Shown: piece after piece, positions 15,281 to 16,888 of the stretch
How the letters are laid out: each line of letters opens with the position of its first letter
Position numbering within the stretch: the first letter of the stretch is position 1
Source of the DNA: an uncultured Prevotellaceae bacterium
Lineage (GTDB): Bacteria; Bacteroidota; Bacteroidia; Bacteroidales; Bacteroidaceae
Length of the DNA stretch: 16,888 nucleotides
NCBI GenBank assembly: GCA_902477365.1
Contig: CABSGW010000025.1
Location: 1 to 16,888 of the forward strand
Reading direction: 5' to 3'
Notes under the pieces: generated by a model
What the model saw: only the letters and a program-made list of their open reading frames with translations
Databases searched by the model: none
What the model was told of the DNA's origin: nothing
Program-made: the position numbers and the translations under genes

Positions 15281-15311
15281 TGTGTCATAAAGGATTATTT
15301 GACAGTATCGC

Positions 15312-15380
15312 ACCGAAAGACCTAGAAATACGCACAGTTACTAATTCTGTACTTTCATTTCTTACCTGTTCGGTTAGATG
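15312..15380 (+). ncRNA. Degenerate second copy of the structured leader
   Basis: ACCGAA (15312-15317) pairs with UUCGGU (15369-15374), AGAAAU (15324-15329) with AUUUCU (15357-15362), and ACAG (15334-15337) with CUGU (15347-15350): the same nested order as the core of the element at 14043-14253. Primary sequence agrees too: ACCTAGAAATACGCA here against ACCTAGGAAATTCGCA there, and TTCGGTTAGATG against TTCGAGTTAGACG. The long central hairpin is missing. It lies about 50 nt before the lipoprotein start. Confidence 0.4.
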
Positions 15381-15426
15381 TTTATTCTTCAAAGGGCTAG
15401 CCAAACTATTGAAAAGCTAAAAGAAA

Positions 15427-15846
15427 ATGAGAAAAAATACTTTGTTATTATTGCTGTTTTTGTGTTTTATAGTAGGAAGCTGTACTACGAGAACAACAAA
15501 TGCTGGTAAAGCAGAAGAAAATAATCGATCTATATCAACGTATAACGTAGGTCGATATAAACTTTTTTCGACACAAAATATGTGGACATTTATAAAACTT
15601 GATACAAGGACAGGACAGATGTGGCAAATACAGTATAGTTTAAGCGATGATAAAACACGTTTTGAGTGTAATTTAAATCCTAAAAGTCTTGTGACGGTTA
15701 ATGATAATCAGGTTAATGGGCGTTTTGAACTGTATCCTACAACAAATATTTATAATTTCATTTTACTTGATCAAATTGATGGACGAAGTTGGCAAGTACA
15801 ATGGTCCTTTGACGAGAATGATCGGACATTGATTCCAATTGGTTAG
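15427..15846 (+). CDS. Small lipoprotein with two related repeat units
   Basis: A 139-residue predicted lipoprotein. MRKN is followed by a leucine-rich core and the lipobox V16-G-S-C19, so it should be lipidated at C19 and held in the inner or outer membrane. The mature part contains a duplication. Unit 1 (42-70) is GRYKLFSTQNMWTFIKLD then TGQMWQIQYS; unit 2 (98-127) is GRFELYPTTNIYNFILLD then DGRSWQVQWS. The shared pattern is GR-aromatic-x-L-x3-N-x3-F-I-x-L-D-x3-G-x2-WQ-x-Q, suggesting two beta-hairpin units. Similar short WQVQW-ending proteins occur widely in Gram-negative bacteria without a known role. The gene has its own short leader and is followed by a 7-bp hairpin. Function unknown. 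Confidence 0.85.
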   Translation: MRKNTLLLLLFLCFIVGSCTTRTTNAGKAEENNRSISTYNVGRYKLFSTQNMWTFIKLDTRTGQMWQIQYSLSDDKTRFECNLNPKSLVTVNDNQVNGRFELYPTTNIYNFILLDQIDGRSWQVQWSFDENDRTLIPIG

Positions 15847-15864
15847 TAATACAATTCTGTATTA
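15847..15864 (+). terminator. Small hairpin directly after the lipoprotein stop
   Basis: TAATACA (15847-15853) pairs with TGTATTA (15858-15864) around an ATTC loop, starting at the base after the TAG stop. No T tract follows, so this is at best a weak terminator or an mRNA 3'-end stabiliser. Confidence 0.4.
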
Positions 15865-15982
15865 TCATCAATGGAAGAGTGATGGCATGTTGGCTGGGTA
15901 TAAAATTAGCAGATAGATAGAATTAGACAATATAAAAAGGGAGCTTAGAGGAAATTTGTAATCAATGTAAATATTTTAATTC

Positions 15983-16888
15983 GTGCTTGTATTACTTATT
16001 ATAATATTTTGTTTTGTTGCTATAGCGATTGTATTTGTAGTAATAAGACGAATACAACTTAAACAGCAGTTGAAGGAGCTATGTAATAAGATGATCGTTT
16101 TACCTTCTTATGGGAAACCATATGATAGACAGAAAGCAGTTGTTCGCGCTAGTAATAACAATTTTATTGTTGATATTGTGACAGATTTAGAAGATATTTT
16201 TCAAGGCCAGTTCATATCTTCTTCACAGAAAAAGGATTTTATTCAACACTATAGAGATCTTTTTGACGAGGCGTATTCATTGACGAAAAAACTCGAGATT
16301 TTCAGTCTTGAACCATCTGTACCTGTCAAAAAAATGATTCGTGATTTTGGAATGATCCATACACTTGTGAAAGAGCATAATGTGAGGGTTGTTCAATACA
16401 CACTTGAAACGTACAAAGAATTTTTCGACCATTGTTTAAGTTATCCATTAGATACTCAACAGCGGCGTTCTATCATTTCGGAGGAAGATAATTGTTTAGT
16501 CGTAAGTAGTGCCGGAAGTGGGAAGACTTCGTCTATTGTGGGAAAGGTCAGCTATTTGACAGAGATTAAAAAGGTAGATCCAAAGAAAATTCTTCTTATC
16601 AGTTATACTAATAAAGCTGCGGCCGAATTAACTGAACGGATAGCTATACCAGGATTGAAAGGATATACTTTTCATAAATTAGCTTTGGAAATAATAGGTC
16701 AGGTTACAGGAATTAAGCCTTTCATATGTGATTACACGGATGCTTTATTCGTGAAGATCTATCGTGCGTTATTAGAAAAATCATCTTTTAAACAGGGGGT
16801 CGTAAAATATTTTACGGATTATCAGGTGGAGGAAGAGGAGGAGCAATATGAGGATGAAAGAAGAGAGTATCTGGTTGAACAAAAACAA
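15983..16888 (+). CDS. UvrD/HelD-like superfamily 1 helicase with N-terminal membrane segment, 5' part
   Basis: An open frame runs from a stop at 15977-15979 to the window end, giving 302 codons without a stop. From GTG 15983 the N-terminus is a hydrophobic helix (VLVLLIIIFCFVAIAIVFVV) followed by RRIQLKQQLKEL, a typical single membrane anchor with positive charges inside. The first ATG is M37 (16091), which would remove the helix. A helical region of about 120 residues follows, then helicase motifs: a Q-like motif YPLDTQQRRSII, Walker A SSAGSGKT (175-182), motif Ia LLISYTNKAAAELTERI, and GYTFHKLALEII. These are closest in layout to helicase IV (HelD)-type UvrD proteins. An acidic stretch (VEEEEEQYEDERRE) lies near the cut. 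The remaining motifs lie beyond the window. It should be an ATP-dependent 3'-5' helicase; the membrane location is inferred. Confidence 0.8.
   Translation, partial: MLVLLIIIFCFVAIAIVFVVIRRIQLKQQLKELCNKMIVLPSYGKPYDRQKAVVRASNNNFIVDIVTDLEDIFQGQFISSSQKKDFIQHYRDLFDEAYSLTKKLEIFSLEPSVPVKKMIRDFGMIHTLVKEHNVRVVQYTLETYKEFFDHCLSYPLDTQQRRSIISEEDNCLVVSSAGSGKTSSIVGKVSYLTEIKKVDPKKILLISYTNKAAAELTERIAIPGLKGYTFHKLALEIIGQVTGIKPFICDYTDALFVKIYRALLEKSSFKQGVVKYFTDYQVEEEEEQYEDERREYLVEQKQ

Larger units (their letters stand above)
14959..15426 (+). other. Intergenic region with gene remnant, hairpin and second leader
   Basis: 468 bp without an intact gene. It contains a frame-broken small ORF (14970-15224), an imperfect direct duplication (15183-15202 and 15223-15242), a 16-bp terminator-like hairpin (15241-15280), and a reduced relative of the upstream RNA leader (15312-15380) ahead of the lipoprotein gene. 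Confidence 0.5.

Noticed and set aside
15202..15420. 72-codon open frame (SVYQDLEIVIF onwards) between the remnant and the lipoprotein
   Set aside because: It has no start codon and runs through the 16-bp terminator-like hairpin and the second leader; more likely chance, although its first residues echo the duplicated remnant sequence.
1..16888. Search for CRISPR arrays, insertion sequences, integrases and tRNA genes
   Set aside because: No regularly spaced repeats, transposase or integrase motifs, terminal repeats or tRNA-like sequences were seen on either strand.

Overview
The window looks like a chromosomal segment from a gut-type Bacteroidales bacterium (Bacteroides, Parabacteroides or a close relative). 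The evidence is a 1183-residue single-chain pyruvate:ferredoxin oxidoreductase, secreted GH2 and GH35 glycosidases, an AAA_14/DUF4143 ATPase, exported proteins of unknown function, several copies of the Bacteroidetes promoter -7 box TAnnTTTG, and the near absence of Shine-Dalgarno sequences.

Layout. (1) 1-1116, plus: the 3' part of xseA and complete xseB (exonuclease VII), closed by a strong hairpin at 1117-1156 shared with the convergent next gene. (2) 1168-2334, minus: an exported purple-acid-phosphatase-like metallophosphoesterase with a long leader region of repeats. (3) 2735-7528, minus: nifJ, preceded by an AAA ATPase whose promoter (TTTG-N19-TACTTTTG) is the clearest in the window; the two genes are 60 bp apart and may be one operon. 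(4) 7703-8230, plus: a CobC-like histidine phosphatase, divergent from the ATPase, with a palindrome between the two promoters. (5) 8375-13772, plus: a GH2 enzyme and a GH35 beta-galactosidase with a C-terminal discoidin-like domain. Each has its own signals, and no SusC/SusD or regulator is visible. (6) 13773-16888, plus: a more A+T-rich accessory stretch with a structured RNA leader (about 14043-14253), an exported protein of unknown function, a decayed small gene, a long terminator-like hairpin, a second and degenerate relative of the leader, a small lipoprotein with an internal duplication, and the 5' part of a gene for an apparently membrane-anchored UvrD/HelD-like helicase that runs off the window.

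How the genes relate. Regions 1-5 are mostly housekeeping and metabolism: DNA repair, anaerobic pyruvate oxidation, cobamide nucleotide-loop handling and extracytoplasmic glycan trimming. The most unusual part is region 6. Its leader has at least six helices, a possible 7-bp pseudoknot and an 8-bp alternative pairing, and it sits directly ahead of an exported protein of unknown function. A reduced version with recognisable primary-sequence similarity sits ahead of the next small exported protein. This is the best candidate for an undescribed cis-regulatory RNA family. All helices were paired by eye; no folding or covariance computation was run.
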